DNA from: Oceanospirillaceae bacterium
GTDB taxonomy: Bacteria; Pseudomonadota; Gammaproteobacteria; Pseudomonadales; Oceanobacteraceae
Direction of reading: 5' to 3'
NCBI GenBank assembly: GCA_002724925.1
Contig: PBQA01000016.1
Location: 62,001-126,000, forward strand
DNA length: 64,000 nucleotides
Shown: one piece after another, positions 35,846-45,512 of the stretch
Position numbering within the stretch: the stretch's first letter is position 1
Layout: each line of letters opens with the position of its first letter
Made by a program: the position numbers and the translations under genes
The notes under the pieces: model-generated
Database searches by the model: none
The model's input: only the letters and a program-made list of their open reading frames with translations
What the model was told of the DNA's origin: nothing

Positions 35846-36772
35846 ATGTTTGCCGAATATTCTGCATCCGAGCTTACCTCCATTTTTGCTATGCAAGGGT
35901 TTGCCGGACTTATCCTGTTTTCTGTTTTTGTTCTGATGGCACTCGGCCTGGCGATTATTTTCGGCCAGATGGGTGTGATCAATATGGCACACGGCGAATT
36001 TATGATTCTCGGTGCTTACGTTACCTACATAATTTCAAATCTGTTTGCTGACTACCTGCCAGTGATTTACGACAGTTATTTCTTTGTCGCCATGATTGTT
36101 GCCTTTTTCGTGACGGCGGCTCTCGGGGCCTTTGTGGAATGGGCGATGATCCGTCATCTGTACCGTCGCCCACTTGATACCCTACTCGCCACCTGGGGTC
36201 TCAGCCTGATTCTTCAGCAGCTCTACCGCAGTGTGTTTGGTGCACGCGAAGTGGGTGTCACTCTGCCTGACTGGCTCATGGGATCGTACCCGGTAACCGA
36301 TCTTGTTGAGGTTCCCGTCAACGGCCTCTTTGTTATGGGCCTGACGATTGTTATTACCGTCGGCGTTGCATTAATGATGCAGAAATCCCGCTTGGGTAAA
36401 CAAACCCGTGCCGTTGTACAGAACCGTCCGATGGCTGCGGCTGTTGGGATTAATACCGAGAAAGTTGACCGCATGACATTTGCACTCGGCTGCGGCATTG
36501 CAGGTATCGCCGGTTCTGCCTTCACCATGATCGGTTCTACCGGTCCGACGTCTGGTCAGCTGTATATCGTTGATACCTTCCTTGTTGTTGTGTTCGGTGG
36601 TGCATCCAGCCTTCTGGGTACCGTCGCCTCGGCCTTCACCATCTCTCAGGCCCAGTCAACGATGGAGTTTTTCCTCAGCGGCTCAATGGCCAAAGTACTC
36701 ACCCTGCTGTTTGTGGTCGGCATTCTGATGCTTCGTCCTCAGGGTCTGTTCACTCTCAAAGTACGTCACTGA
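35846..36772 (+). CDS. urtB: Urea/amide ABC transporter permease, UrtB-like
   Basis: Inner-membrane permease of 308 residues, LivH family, with about eight spans and the family signature G-Q-M-G-V-I-N-M-A-H-G-E-F near residues 45-57. It is the short UrtB form, without the N-terminal extension of about 200 residues seen in some UrtB proteins. GGGGAG precedes the ATG. It pairs with the UrtC-like permease downstream. Confidence 0.92.
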   Translation: MFAEYSASELTSIFAMQGFAGLILFSVFVLMALGLAIIFGQMGVINMAHGEFMILGAYVTYIISNLFADYLPVIYDSYFFVAMIVAFFVTAALGAFVEWAMIRHLYRRPLDTLLATWGLSLILQQLYRSVFGAREVGVTLPDWLMGSYPVTDLVEVPVNGLFVMGLTIVITVGVALMMQKSRLGKQTRAVVQNRPMAAAVGINTEKVDRMTFALGCGIAGIAGSAFTMIGSTGPTSGQLYIVDTFLVVVFGGASSLLGTVASAFTISQAQSTMEFFLSGSMAKVLTLLFVVGILMLRPQGLFTLKVRH

Positions 36773-36787
36773 GCAGGAGTCTAATTG

Positions 36788-37975
36788 ATGAATAAATTTG
36801 CCGATTTTATTGCCCGCAATCAGTACAGCCACATGATCATTCTTGCAGTTCTACTGCTGGTGATCCTGCCGCTGTCGATGGATATCTTCCGCCTTAACCT
36901 GGTGGGTAAATATCTCACTTACGCCTTCGTTGCCCTCGGTCTGGTTCTTTGCTGGGGCTACGGTGGCATTCTCAGCCTCGGTCAGGGGGTATTCTTTGGC
37001 CTGGGCGGTTACTGCATGGCGATGTTCCTGAAACTGGAAGCCTCGTCACCTGAAAATACAGCGATTCAGTCTACTCCCGGCATTCCGGACTTTATGGACT
37101 GGAACCAGCTCACCGAACTGCCATGGTTCTGGGAACCCTTCCACAGCTTTGGCTTTACTCTGTTCGCTGTTATTGCTGTGCCCGCGGTCTTCGCTTTTAT
37201 CATTGCTGTTGCCATGTTCAAGCGTCGTGTCGGTGGTGTGTACTTCGCCATTATTACGCAGGCGGTTGCGGCCATCCTGACCATCCTGATTATCGGTCAG
37301 CAAGGTTACACCGGCGGTGTGAACGGTATTACTGACCTGCGCACACTGCATGGTTGGGATATCCGCACTGACGAAGCGAAATACATCCTCTACTACATCA
37401 ACGCGCTGCTGCTGTTTATCTGCCTGTTCGTTGCCGCTTTTGTGATTAAAAGCAAACTTGGTCGCTTATTGGTCGCGATGCGTGAAAGTGAAGAGCGTGT
37501 GCGTTTCTCTGGCTACGATGTTTCTGGCTTCAAGATCTTTATCTTCTGCCTCGCCGCTGCGATTTCAGCGATTGGCGGTGCCATGTTCACCCTGCAGGTT
37601 GGCTTTATGTCACCGACCTTCGTCGGCATCGTGCCTTCGATTGAAATGGTGATCTTCTGCGCACTGGGTGGTCGCCTGTCAATCCTGGGCGCGGTGTACG
37701 GCACCCTGTTGGTTAACTGGGCGAAAACCAGCTTCTCTGAATCCTTCCCTGAACTCTGGTTGTTTGCCATGGGTGCATTGTTCATCGGCGTAGTAATGGC
37801 CTTCCCGAATGGCCTGGCCGGTATTTACCAGCGGTATATCGAACCTCTGCTGCTGAAACTGAGCAAAAAGGACGATTCACCTTCGGCACCTACTCCTGCA
37901 GCGAAAGATGCTTCATCCGACAAAGCAGATAACAACGAAGAGACACTGACTTCTGAGGAGCGCAAACATGCTTGA
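36788..37975 (+). CDS. urtC: Urea/amide ABC transporter permease, UrtC-like
   Basis: Inner-membrane LivM-type permease of 395 residues from ATG 36788 (a TTG precedes it at 36785). It has about ten hydrophobic spans, the W-G-Y-G-G-I-L-S-L-G-Q-G-V-F-F-G-L-G-G-Y signature near residues 57-76 and a polar, Asp/Glu/Lys-rich tail of about 45 residues. The end overlaps urtD by 8 bp, indicating coupled translation. Confidence 0.92.
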   Translation: MNKFADFIARNQYSHMIILAVLLLVILPLSMDIFRLNLVGKYLTYAFVALGLVLCWGYGGILSLGQGVFFGLGGYCMAMFLKLEASSPENTAIQSTPGIPDFMDWNQLTELPWFWEPFHSFGFTLFAVIAVPAVFAFIIAVAMFKRRVGGVYFAIITQAVAAILTILIIGQQGYTGGVNGITDLRTLHGWDIRTDEAKYILYYINALLLFICLFVAAFVIKSKLGRLLVAMRESEERVRFSGYDVSGFKIFIFCLAAAISAIGGAMFTLQVGFMSPTFVGIVPSIEMVIFCALGGRLSILGAVYGTLLVNWAKTSFSESFPELWLFAMGALFIGVVMAFPNGLAGIYQRYIEPLLLKLSKKDDSPSAPTPAAKDASSDKADNNEETLTSEERKHA

Positions 37976-38732
37976 GTCAACGAAATCCATTCCGGCAAAA
38001 GACTTTGTCTTGAGCGTAGAAGGTCTGACTGTGTCCTTCGATGGTTTTAAAGCAGTGAACGATTTATCGCTGTACGTCGAAGAACAGGAAATCCGCGTCA
38101 TTATCGGCCCTAACGGGGCCGGTAAGACGACGGTACTGGATCTCATCTGCGGCCGTACCAAGGCCACTGAAGGTTCGATTAAATTTAAGGGTAAAGAATT
38201 AACCAAGCTGAACGAACACCAGATTGTTCACGCAGGCGTTGGTCGGAAATTCCAGAACCCATCCATTTATGAAGACCTGACGGTATTCGAAAACCTTGAA
38301 CTGTCGTTCCCGCGTGGACGCAACGTCTGGGGTGCCCTCTTCTTCCGTCGCGATAAAGAGGTCGTCGACAAAGTAAAAGAAATCGCTGACATGATTTTCC
38401 TTGGCGACAAACTCGATACCTCAGCGGATCTGCTGTCACACGGTCAGAAGCAATGGCTGGAAATTGGCATGCTGCTGATTCAGGACCCTGAACTCCTGAT
38501 GCTGGATGAGCCGGTTGCTGGTATGTCGGTCTCTGAACGTAAACAAACCGCAGACCTGCTACACCGAATTACTAAAGACCGCTCAGTACTTGTGATTGAA
38601 CACGATATGCAATTCGTTGCCGACATCGCCGACCGGGTGACTGTGCTTCACCAGGGCAAGGTTTTATCTGAAGGCTCAATGGATCGGGTGCAGTCTGACC
38701 CGAAAGTCGTTGAAGTTTATCTCGGTCACTAA
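37968..38732 (+). CDS. urtD: Urea/amide ABC transporter ATPase, UrtD-like
   Basis: LivG-type nucleotide-binding subunit of 254 residues: Walker A G-P-N-G-A-G-K-T (46-53), a signature region degenerate at L-S-H-G-Q-K-Q-W, Walker B L-L-M-L-D-E-P and the H-switch E-H-D-M. It energises uptake with UrtE. L-S-H-G-Q in place of L-S-G-G-Q is a normal variant in this subfamily. Confidence 0.93.
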   Translation: MLESTKSIPAKDFVLSVEGLTVSFDGFKAVNDLSLYVEEQEIRVIIGPNGAGKTTVLDLICGRTKATEGSIKFKGKELTKLNEHQIVHAGVGRKFQNPSIYEDLTVFENLELSFPRGRNVWGALFFRRDKEVVDKVKEIADMIFLGDKLDTSADLLSHGQKQWLEIGMLLIQDPELLMLDEPVAGMSVSERKQTADLLHRITKDRSVLVIEHDMQFVADIADRVTVLHQGKVLSEGSMDRVQSDPKVVEVYLGH

Positions 38733-38743
38733 GGAGGCCTGCC

Positions 38744-39433
38744 ATGCTGCAATTAAACGATTACTCAGTGGCCTACGGCCAGAGCACCATCATTGATGGT
38801 ATGAACCTGACCCTTAAAGAGAACGAAATCATTGCCATCCTCGGTCGTAATGGCATGGGCAAAACCACATTGATGAAATCCCTGATTGGCATGATTCCAA
38901 GTAAGGGAGGCACGGTTAAATTAGCCGACAAAGAACTGTCGCCATTAAAGAGTCACGAGCGCGTCAGTGCTGGTCTGGCCTTCGTGCCGCAGGGCCGGAT
39001 GATTTTCTCCACCATGACCGTAGAAGAAAACATCGAAACCGGACTGACCAGCACCGGTGAACGTCACATTCCATCCGATCTCTACAGCATCTTCCCGGTG
39101 CTGGATGAAATGAAACATCGTCGGGGTGGAAATCTGTCGGGCGGTCAACAGCAACAGCTAGCCATAGCGCGTGCGTTAGCGAGTAACCCTGATGTCCTTA
39201 TTCTGGATGAACCCACCGAGGGTATTCAGCCCAGCATTATCAAAGATATGGCCAAAACGCTGAAAGAGATACGCACTCAGCGTGGCTTATCGATTCTGGT
39301 TTCCGAACAGGTGCTCAGTTTTGCACTGGATGTCGCTGACCGGATTCTGGTGATTGAAAAAGGAAAAATTGTACTGGACGTACCGGTCGAAGAAGCCGAC
39401 CAGGAAACCATTTCAAAATACCTTTCTGTTTAA
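38744..39433 (+). CDS. urtE: Urea/amide ABC transporter ATPase, UrtE-like
   Basis: LivF-type nucleotide-binding subunit of 229 residues, with Walker A G-R-N-G-M-G-K-T, signature L-S-G-G-Q-Q-Q-Q and Walker B V-L-I-L-D-E-P-T-E-G-I-Q-P. The last of the five importer genes, 11 bp after urtD with AAGGAGG before the ATG; the amidase gene follows after 12 bp. Confidence 0.93.
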   Translation: MLQLNDYSVAYGQSTIIDGMNLTLKENEIIAILGRNGMGKTTLMKSLIGMIPSKGGTVKLADKELSPLKSHERVSAGLAFVPQGRMIFSTMTVEENIETGLTSTGERHIPSDLYSIFPVLDEMKHRRGGNLSGGQQQQLAIARALASNPDVLILDEPTEGIQPSIIKDMAKTLKEIRTQRGLSILVSEQVLSFALDVADRILVIEKGKIVLDVPVEEADQETISKYLSV

Positions 39434-39445
39434 GCGGAGAACATT

Positions 39446-40492
39446 ATGCGTCACGGTGATATTTCCAGTAGCCCAGATACCGTTGGTGTTGCAGTCGTTA
39501 ATTATAAAATGCCACGTCTTCACAGCAAAGCTGAAGTCCTCGACAACGCGCGCAAAATAGCCGACATGATCAAGGGCATGAAAGTCGGACTACCAGGCAT
39601 GGATCTGGTGGTATTCCCAGAGTATTCAACAATGGGAATCATGTACGACGAAGAGGAAATGTACGCCACTGCTGCCACTATCCCGGGTGATGAAACGGAC
39701 ATCTTCGCAGCTGCATGCAAAGAGGCCGATACCTGGGGAATTTTTTCACTAACGGGCGAACAGCACGAAGAACACCCGAATAAAGCGCCCTACAACACGT
39801 TAGTCCTGATCAATAACGAAGGCGAAATCGTTCAGAAATATCGTAAGTGCATTCCGTGGTGCCCGATTGAAGGCTGGTATCCGGGCGACCGCACTTATGT
39901 GAGTGAAGGTCCGAAAGGATTAAAAATCAGCCTGATTATCTGTGACGACGGAAACTATCCGGAAATCTGGCGCGACTGTGCCATGAAAGGCGCCGAACTG
40001 ATTGTTCGTTGTCAGGGTTATATGTACCCAGCCAAAGAACAGCAGATCATGATGGCGAAGACCATGGCGTGGGCCAACAACTGCTACGTGGCCGTCGCCA
40101 ATGCGACGGGCTTCGATGGTGTGTATTCGTATTTTGGTCACTCTGCACTCATCGGTTTTGACGGCCGCACACTCGGCGAATGTGGTGAAGAAGACATGGG
40201 AGTCCAGTATGCCCAATTGTCAGTCTCACAGATTCGCGATGCCCGCAAAAATGATCAGTCGCAGAACCATTTATTCAAACTTCTGCACCGAGGTTACAGC
40301 GGCGTACACGCGTCCGGCGACGGTGATAAAGGCATCGCAGACTGTCCATTTGAGTTCTACCGTACCTGGGTGACCGACGCAGAAAAAGCGCAGGCCGATG
40401 TTGAAGCCATGACCCGTACAACGGTCGGCGTTGCCGACTGTCCGGTGGGGAATTTACCGGTCGAAGAACGTCCAATGGAGGCTGGCGAGTAA
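39446..40492 (+). CDS. amiE: Aliphatic amidase
   Basis: Hydrolyses short aliphatic amides such as acetamide and propionamide to the acid and ammonium. At 348 residues it is almost the length of Pseudomonas aeruginosa AmiE and opens with the same M-R-H-G-D-I-S-S-S. The nitrilase-superfamily triad is E59, K134 and C166 ([10 protein letters not shown]). The Pseudomonas amiC and amiR regulators are missing here; control is probably by the fused kinase system upstream. Confidence 0.97.
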   Translation: MRHGDISSSPDTVGVAVVNYKMPRLHSKAEVLDNARKIADMIKGMKVGLPGMDLVVFPEYSTMGIMYDEEEMYATAATIPGDETDIFAAACKEADTWGIFSLTGEQHEEHPNKAPYNTLVLINNEGEIVQKYRKCIPWCPIEGWYPGDRTYVSEGPKGLKISLIICDDGNYPEIWRDCAMKGAELIVRCQGYMYPAKEQQIMMAKTMAWANNCYVAVANATGFDGVYSYFGHSALIGFDGRTLGECGEEDMGVQYAQLSVSQIRDARKNDQSQNHLFKLLHRGYSGVHASGDGDKGIADCPFEFYRTWVTDAEKAQADVEAMTRTTVGVADCPVGNLPVEERPMEAGE

Positions 40493-40506
40493 TCGCCTGA
40501 TAACCG

Positions 40507-41577
40507 ATGGTCTTCGTCACTGATCGCATTCGTTCACAGGCACAATCACAAAGCCAACCTTTGTTGTCACGCTTTGCCTTTCAGCCAGCTGAAGTGTCAG
40601 CGCACCTGAAAGCCTGCATCCGGAGTCAGGATGCTGTGATTGATCGGCTTGAATCACAACTGAACGTGATCAGTGCCGGACTTAACGACCGTCGGCGTCC
40701 ACTGCTCTCAGCGCTATTTATCGGGGCGACCGGCGTTGGTAAAACCGAAATGGTGCGGCAGGTCGCGCAAGCGATTCACGGTCGCAGCGATGCTTTCTGT
40801 CGTATCGATATGAATACCCTCGCACAAAGCCACTACAGCGCAGCCATCACAGGTGCGCCGCCAGGCTATGTGGGCAGCAAAGAAAACCTCAGCTTACTTA
40901 ACGAAGAACTGATCAGTGGCACAAGCTCGCGCCCGGGCATTGTCCTGTTCGATGAAATAGAAAAAGCAGACCACTCGGTGGTACTGAGTCTGATGAACAT
41001 CCTCGACAACGGCACCCTGAAGCTGGCGTCGGGACAGAAGTCGATCAGTTTCACCAATACGCTGGTGTTTATGACGAGCAATGTCGGCAGCCGCTTCGCG
41101 GAGTCATTACGCTGGCTGGACTCCGTTCCCGGCGTTAACCGCAGTGGTCTTTATAAGCGCGCACTGGAACGCCATTTTAATACGGAATTTATCAACCGCA
41201 TTGGCATTGTTGAGTATTTCTCAGCACTGACCACAGACGATATGCCAGACCTGGTGGAAGGTCTTGAAAAGTCACTGAACGCTCAACTTAAACGCCATAA
41301 CACCAGTATCGAACTGGAGCCTGCTGTTCGTGATTTTATTGTGACGACGTCGGGATTTCGTAAGTACGGCGCGCGTGCCATTGAGCGACGCTTTCGTGAT
41401 CTTGTGGTGACCGAAGTTGCGCGCTATCTGACCTCGCACTACGAAGACATAAATATACACCTGCAGGGGGTTCTGTCAGATCGACGGATCTCACTGCTTC
41501 CGGTTTCCCTTGCGGAAACACACTCTGAATTCCCTTCCGAACCGGAATTTACCCCGAAAAGCCCTAAGGCTACCTAA
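40507..41577 (+). CDS. amiB: AmiB-like AAA+ ATPase
   Basis: A 356-residue Clp/Hsp100-type AAA+ ATPase with Walker A G-A-T-G-V-G-K-T (73-80), Walker B I-V-L-F-D-E-I-E-K-A, the pore-loop region A-P-P-G-Y-V-G-S, the sensor segment F-M-T-S-N-V-G-S, and a D2-small domain with the F-R-K-Y-G-A-R-A-I-E-R arginine. Pseudomonas amiB lies directly after amiE and encodes a ClpA/B-like protein whose role is not settled. Here it sits between amidase and formamidase genes, 14 bp from amiE, suggesting a chaperone for one of these enzymes or for the importer. It lacks a ClpP-docking tripeptide that I can see. Confidence 0.85.
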   Translation: MVFVTDRIRSQAQSQSQPLLSRFAFQPAEVSAHLKACIRSQDAVIDRLESQLNVISAGLNDRRRPLLSALFIGATGVGKTEMVRQVAQAIHGRSDAFCRIDMNTLAQSHYSAAITGAPPGYVGSKENLSLLNEELISGTSSRPGIVLFDEIEKADHSVVLSLMNILDNGTLKLASGQKSISFTNTLVFMTSNVGSRFAESLRWLDSVPGVNRSGLYKRALERHFNTEFINRIGIVEYFSALTTDDMPDLVEGLEKSLNAQLKRHNTSIELEPAVRDFIVTTSGFRKYGARAIERRFRDLVVTEVARYLTSHYEDINIHLQGVLSDRRISLLPVSLAETHSEFPSEPEFTPKSPKAT

Positions 41578-41587
41578 GGAGAAAACC

Positions 41588-42817
41588 ATGACTGATACCA
41601 TCATTAAAATTGATCTCAGTAAATCCGCTTATGACAATGACCAGGTTCACAACCGCTGGCATCCGGACATTCCGATGGTAGCAACCGTAAAACCCGGTGA
41701 TGACTTCATTGTTGAATGTTATGACTGGACCGGTGGTCAGATTGAAAATAACGACGACGCTTCCGACGTGCGTGACGTCGACCTGAGCCAGGTTCACTTT
41801 TTATCCGGCCCAATTAAAGTCGAGGGCGCAGAGCCAGGCGACCTGTTAGAAGTTGATATCCTCGACATCGGTGCCTTTCCTGATAGCCAGTGGGGCTTTA
41901 ATGGCTTCTTCTCGAAAAAGAACGGCGGTGGCTTCCTGACTGACCGCTTCCCGGAAGCACAGAAATCCATCTGGGACTTCAACGGTATGATGACCAGCTC
42001 GCGTCACGTTCCAGGCGTTGAATTTGCCGGTATTCTCCACCCTGGTCTGATCGGCTGCCTGCCAGACAAGAAAATGCTGGATATGTGGAATACTCGTGAG
42101 AAAGCGTTAGTTGACACCGACCCTGAGCGCGTTCCAGAGCTGGCAACACTGCCTTATGCAGAGACCGCTCACATGGGTCGCTTATCGGGCGATGAAAAAG
42201 CCAAAGCCGCAGCAGAAGGCGCCCGTACTGTTCCTCCGCGTGAGCACGGTGGTAACTGTGATATTAAAGACCTGACTCGCGGTTCTAAAGTCTACTTCCC
42301 TGTCTATGTTGATGGCGCGGGCCTGTCTGTGGGTGACCTTCACTTCTCACAAGGTGATGGCGAAATTACGTTCTGTGGTGCCATTGAAATGGCCGGTTGG
42401 ATTCACATGCGCGTTAATATCATCAAGGATGGTATGGCGAAATATCAGGTTAAAAATCCAATTTTCAAACCAAGTAAAATGGTACCGAAATACGACGATT
42501 ACCTGATTTTTGAAGGTATTTCTGTTGATGAGGATGGTAAACAGCATTACCTGGATACCAGCATTGCCTATCGCCAGGCCTGTCATAACGCCATTAACTA
42601 TCTGACCCAATTCGGTTACAGCGAAGCACAGGGTTACGCCATTATTGGTTGTGCGCCGGTACAGGGCCACATCAGTGGTGTGGTTGATATTCCGAACTCC
42701 TGTGCGACGCTTTGGTTACCAACGGATATCTTCGAGTTCGACGTGCAGCCGAATTCCGAAGGACCTAAGAAACACCTCGATGGCAGCATCGACATTCCAA
42801 AAGCACCAGATCTTTAA
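41588..42817 (+). CDS. fmdA: Formamidase
   Basis: Hydrolyses formamide (and weakly acetamide or urea analogues) to formate and ammonium. 409 residues from ATG 41588, with AAGGAG 7 bases upstream; codons open to 41510 overlap the preceding gene and are excluded. The FmdA/AmdA family is recognised by H-N-R-W-H-P-D-I-P, E-C-Y-D-W-T-G-G-Q, G-C-L-P-D and the late P-N-S-C-A-T-L-W-L-P. Related to the Methylophilus enzyme, whose cluster also carries an amide importer. Confidence 0.94.
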   Translation: MTDTIIKIDLSKSAYDNDQVHNRWHPDIPMVATVKPGDDFIVECYDWTGGQIENNDDASDVRDVDLSQVHFLSGPIKVEGAEPGDLLEVDILDIGAFPDSQWGFNGFFSKKNGGGFLTDRFPEAQKSIWDFNGMMTSSRHVPGVEFAGILHPGLIGCLPDKKMLDMWNTREKALVDTDPERVPELATLPYAETAHMGRLSGDEKAKAAAEGARTVPPREHGGNCDIKDLTRGSKVYFPVYVDGAGLSVGDLHFSQGDGEITFCGAIEMAGWIHMRVNIIKDGMAKYQVKNPIFKPSKMVPKYDDYLIFEGISVDEDGKQHYLDTSIAYRQACHNAINYLTQFGYSEAQGYAIIGCAPVQGHISGVVDIPNSCATLWLPTDIFEFDVQPNSEGPKKHLDGSIDIPKAPDL

Positions 42818-42832
42818 TAAGGGGATTTAACT

Positions 42833-43210
42833 ATGCCACTCTATGATTATAAATGCCCTGAGCACGGTGTATTCCAGGAACTGGCTTCGATGGAGCACCA
42901 TGATAAACCCGCGTTCTGCCCGCAATGCCAGACTATGTCTGCGCGGGTGATTGTGTTGCCACCTGAAATTGCCAGCATGATCAAAGAGCGGCGGGAAGCC
43001 ATGGAAGCGAACGAAAAAGCAAGTCACTCGCCGGACGTAATGACCGCCGGTGAATTCCATGCGCGCGAGAAGGAAAAGCAGGAGCGCCATGCCCACAAGC
43101 ATGGTAGCAACTGTGGTTGTAACGCGAAAAAACGTCGGAGTAATCTGATGTATACCGCGGAAGGCAACAAGATGTTCCCCTCGATGCGGCCATGGATGAT
43201 CAGTCACTGA
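42833..43210 (+). CDS. fmdB: FmdB-family zinc-ribbon protein
   Basis: A 125-residue protein with an FmdB-type ribbon at the N-terminus: M-P-L-Y-D-Y-K-C-P and later F-C-P-Q-C, so two C-x2-C-like pairs can bind zinc. A second Cys/His cluster (H-A-H-K-H-G-S-N-C-G-C-N-A-K-K) appears near residues 85-99. In Methylophilus, FmdB is described as a regulator of the formamidase cluster. Last gene of the operon, 15 bp after fmdA and followed by a terminator. Confidence 0.85.
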   Translation: MPLYDYKCPEHGVFQELASMEHHDKPAFCPQCQTMSARVIVLPPEIASMIKERREAMEANEKASHSPDVMTAGEFHAREKEKQERHAHKHGSNCGCNAKKRRSNLMYTAEGNKMFPSMRPWMISH

Positions 43211-43286
43211 CAGCTCACTGCAGCTCCTGAATCACCTTGCAGTTTTTTCGGGGGTTGTTTCTGAGGCGATCAGTGTTTTGAGACTT

Positions 43287-43312
43287 CCCCGGGCATTTGC
43301 CCGGGGCTTTTT
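43287..43312 (+). terminator. Terminator of the amide operon
   Basis: Perfect stem CCCCGGGC/GCCCGGGG (43287-43294 with 43299-43306), a 4-base ATTT loop and a following CTTTTTT. It ends the urt-ami-fmd transcript and may also serve the convergent helicase gene. Confidence 0.92.
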
Positions 43313-43363
43313 GATAAGACGACGAAGTATGCCTGTCGCCTTATTTAACTGATAAAAGATTTA

Positions 43364-45262
43364 TCAGTCGGCGTTACGTGCAGGCGCATTACCGCCCTTA
43401 CGATGAGGCTTACGAGGCTTATCTTTAGAATCGCGGCTGCCTTTAAAGTCACGACTGCCTTTAAAATCACGGTCTTTCGACCCCTTACCTTTAAAGCCAC
43501 CGTCACGACGCTTAGGCCCACCCGGCTTGCGCTCAGGTACACCGGCTTCGCCTTTAAACTCTTTAATTTCAAGCGCACGACCACACACACGAGCATTACG
43601 CAGTGTTTTCATCGTTTCTGGTGGCATACCTGCTGGCAGATCAACAATGGAGTAGTTTTCCAGAATCTCGATATGACCGATATAACGACTTTCGAGGTCC
43701 GCTTCGTTTGCTACCGCACCCACAAGGTTGCCCGGACGCAGACCGTCATCGTAGCCAACACCCACCATGTAGCGCACCATATCGACACCCGGCTGACCTT
43801 TTAATGGCAGCGGGTTAATGTCTGGTGTCGCTTTACGGCCACGGTTGCCGCGATCACCTCTGTCGCGTGGTTCACGCTGCTGACGAGGCTCACGATCATC
43901 GCGGTCACGCTTTTTGCGTTCCTGCATTTTCTGATCGGCTTTTTCATCAATAAACAGCGCTTTGTCACCCTGAATCAGGCTTGCACACGCAGCGGCAACG
44001 TCGAGTGCATCGACCGGATGTTCCGTCAGAACCGACTCGATAATTTCACGGTACAGTGCATTTTTCTCGGTATTCAATGCATCAATAATACGCGCACGGA
44101 AAGCTTCACGACGCTTCTCATTAACCTGCGCTGCGCTTGGTAGCGGCATTTCTTCAATCGGCTGACGCGTGGCTTTTTCGATATCACGCAGCATGCGCTT
44201 TTCACGACCACGTACAAATACAATCGCTTCACCTTCACGCCCAGCACGGCCAGTACGACCAATACGGTGAACGTACGACTCTGTATCCTGTGGAATGTCG
44301 TAGTTGATAACGTGGCTGATACGTTCAACGTCAAGACCACGAGCGGCAACGTCGGTCGCCACGATCATGTCGAGCTTGCCTGCTTTCAGCTTTTCAACAG
44401 CACGTTCACGCTGCTGCTGGGGAATGTCGCCGTTCAGAGGTGCACAACGGAAGCCGTTCGCAGCCATAAAGTCAGCCACTTCTTCCGTTGCCTGCTTGGT
44501 GCGCACGAAAATCATCATGGCATCAAAATCTTCAGTTTCGGCGATACGCAGCAGTGCGTCATTCTTATGCACACCACCTACAAACCAGTAACGCTGACGG
44601 ATACGGTCATTGGTGGTTGTCTTTGATTCAATCTTCACCTGTACCGGTTCGTTCAGGTGAGTTTCAGCGACACGCTGGATTTCTTTTGGCATGGTTGCCG
44701 AGAACAGAGCGACCTGACGCTTTGCCGGTGCCTGCTCCAGAATCCAGTTTACGTCGTCGATAAAACCCATACGCAGCATTTCATCGGCTTCATCAAGGAC
44801 AACCGCCTTAATGTCAGCCAGACTCAGAGTACCGCGACGCAGATGGTCCATCACACGACCCGGCGTTCCCACCACCCACTGTGGTCCGCGCTTAAGCTCA
44901 CGCAATTGACTGCCGTAGTCTGAACCACCGTAAATAGCAGTCACGTTGATGCCGCTCATGTGCTTGCTGTAGGTCTTTGCCGCTTCTGCGACCTGCTGAG
45001 CAAGTTCACGGGTTGGCGCCAGAACGAGCACCTGTGGTGTACGGAAGTCAGGATTGGTACGCACCAGCAGTGGCAGTGCAAATGCTGCGGTTTTACCAGT
45101 ACCCGTCTGGGCCATACCCAGCACGTCTTTGCCTTCCAGCAATGGCGGAATACTGTTTGCCTGAATGGCAGAAGGCGTTTCGTAACCCAGCTCTTCAAGA
45201 ACACGGAGTACAGGAAATGGAAGGCCCAGGCTCGCAAAGCCTGTGCTGTTAGAATCGGTCAT
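43364..45262 (-). CDS. deaD: DEAD-box ATP-dependent RNA helicase DeaD/CsdA
   Basis: Unwinds structured RNA in ribosome assembly and mRNA decay, and is important in the cold. 632 residues from ATG 45262 (GGTGAAA upstream). Motifs: Q motif, A-Q-T-G-T-G-K-T (51-58), P-T-R-E-L-A, D-E-A-D, S-A-T and H-R-I-G-R-T-G-R-A-G-R. The C-terminal part has the DbpA/RBD-like domain (M-V-R-Y-M-V-G-V-G-Y-D-D-G) and a basic tail with repeated F-K-G-S-R-D units that should bind RNA nonspecifically. The gene has a leader of more than 100 bp with a possible small hairpin, typical for cold-inducible genes. Confidence 0.95.
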   Translation of the reverse strand: MTDSNSTGFASLGLPFPVLRVLEELGYETPSAIQANSIPPLLEGKDVLGMAQTGTGKTAAFALPLLVRTNPDFRTPQVLVLAPTRELAQQVAEAAKTYSKHMSGINVTAIYGGSDYGSQLRELKRGPQWVVGTPGRVMDHLRRGTLSLADIKAVVLDEADEMLRMGFIDDVNWILEQAPAKRQVALFSATMPKEIQRVAETHLNEPVQVKIESKTTTNDRIRQRYWFVGGVHKNDALLRIAETEDFDAMMIFVRTKQATEEVADFMAANGFRCAPLNGDIPQQQRERAVEKLKAGKLDMIVATDVAARGLDVERISHVINYDIPQDTESYVHRIGRTGRAGREGEAIVFVRGREKRMLRDIEKATRQPIEEMPLPSAAQVNEKRREAFRARIIDALNTEKNALYREIIESVLTEHPVDALDVAAACASLIQGDKALFIDEKADQKMQERKKRDRDDREPRQQREPRDRGDRGNRGRKATPDINPLPLKGQPGVDMVRYMVGVGYDDGLRPGNLVGAVANEADLESRYIGHIEILENYSIVDLPAGMPPETMKTLRNARVCGRALEIKEFKGEAGVPERKPGGPKRRDGGFKGKGSKDRDFKGSRDFKGSRDSKDKPRKPHRKGGNAPARNAD

Positions 45263-45453
45263 ATTTTCACCTGTGTACAATCGCTTAGGGGCTTACCGTT
45301 GACGGTCAGTTCTCTGCTGTCCGTGCAATGCTCAATGAGGCATCTGTTGACCCCGAACACCCCTCAGGGTGCTGCTGACACGGTGTTGCCCGACGATCTG
45401 ATTTAAAAGGGTGGCGGAGTATACACAAATCATCGCGCTTTTGCTCATCTATT

Positions 45454-45483
45454 TTGCTCTCATGGGCAGTGCCTGCGTATAAT
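45454..45483 (+). promoter_or_regulatory. Probable sigma-70 promoter of ppnP
   Basis: TATAAT at 45478-45483 with TTGCTC at 45454-45459, spacing 18 bp, about 30 bp upstream of the ppnP start. The -10 is a perfect consensus and the -35 is partial. Confidence 0.55.
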
Positions 45484-45512
45484 CGCCCGCCAGATCCACA
45501 GGAGAGTCTGAA

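Noticed and set aside
34483-39433. Calling the importer a urea transporter with certainty
   Set aside because: UrtA and FmdD-type binding proteins are too similar to separate by eye, and the linked enzymes act on amides; the urt symbols are used for family only.
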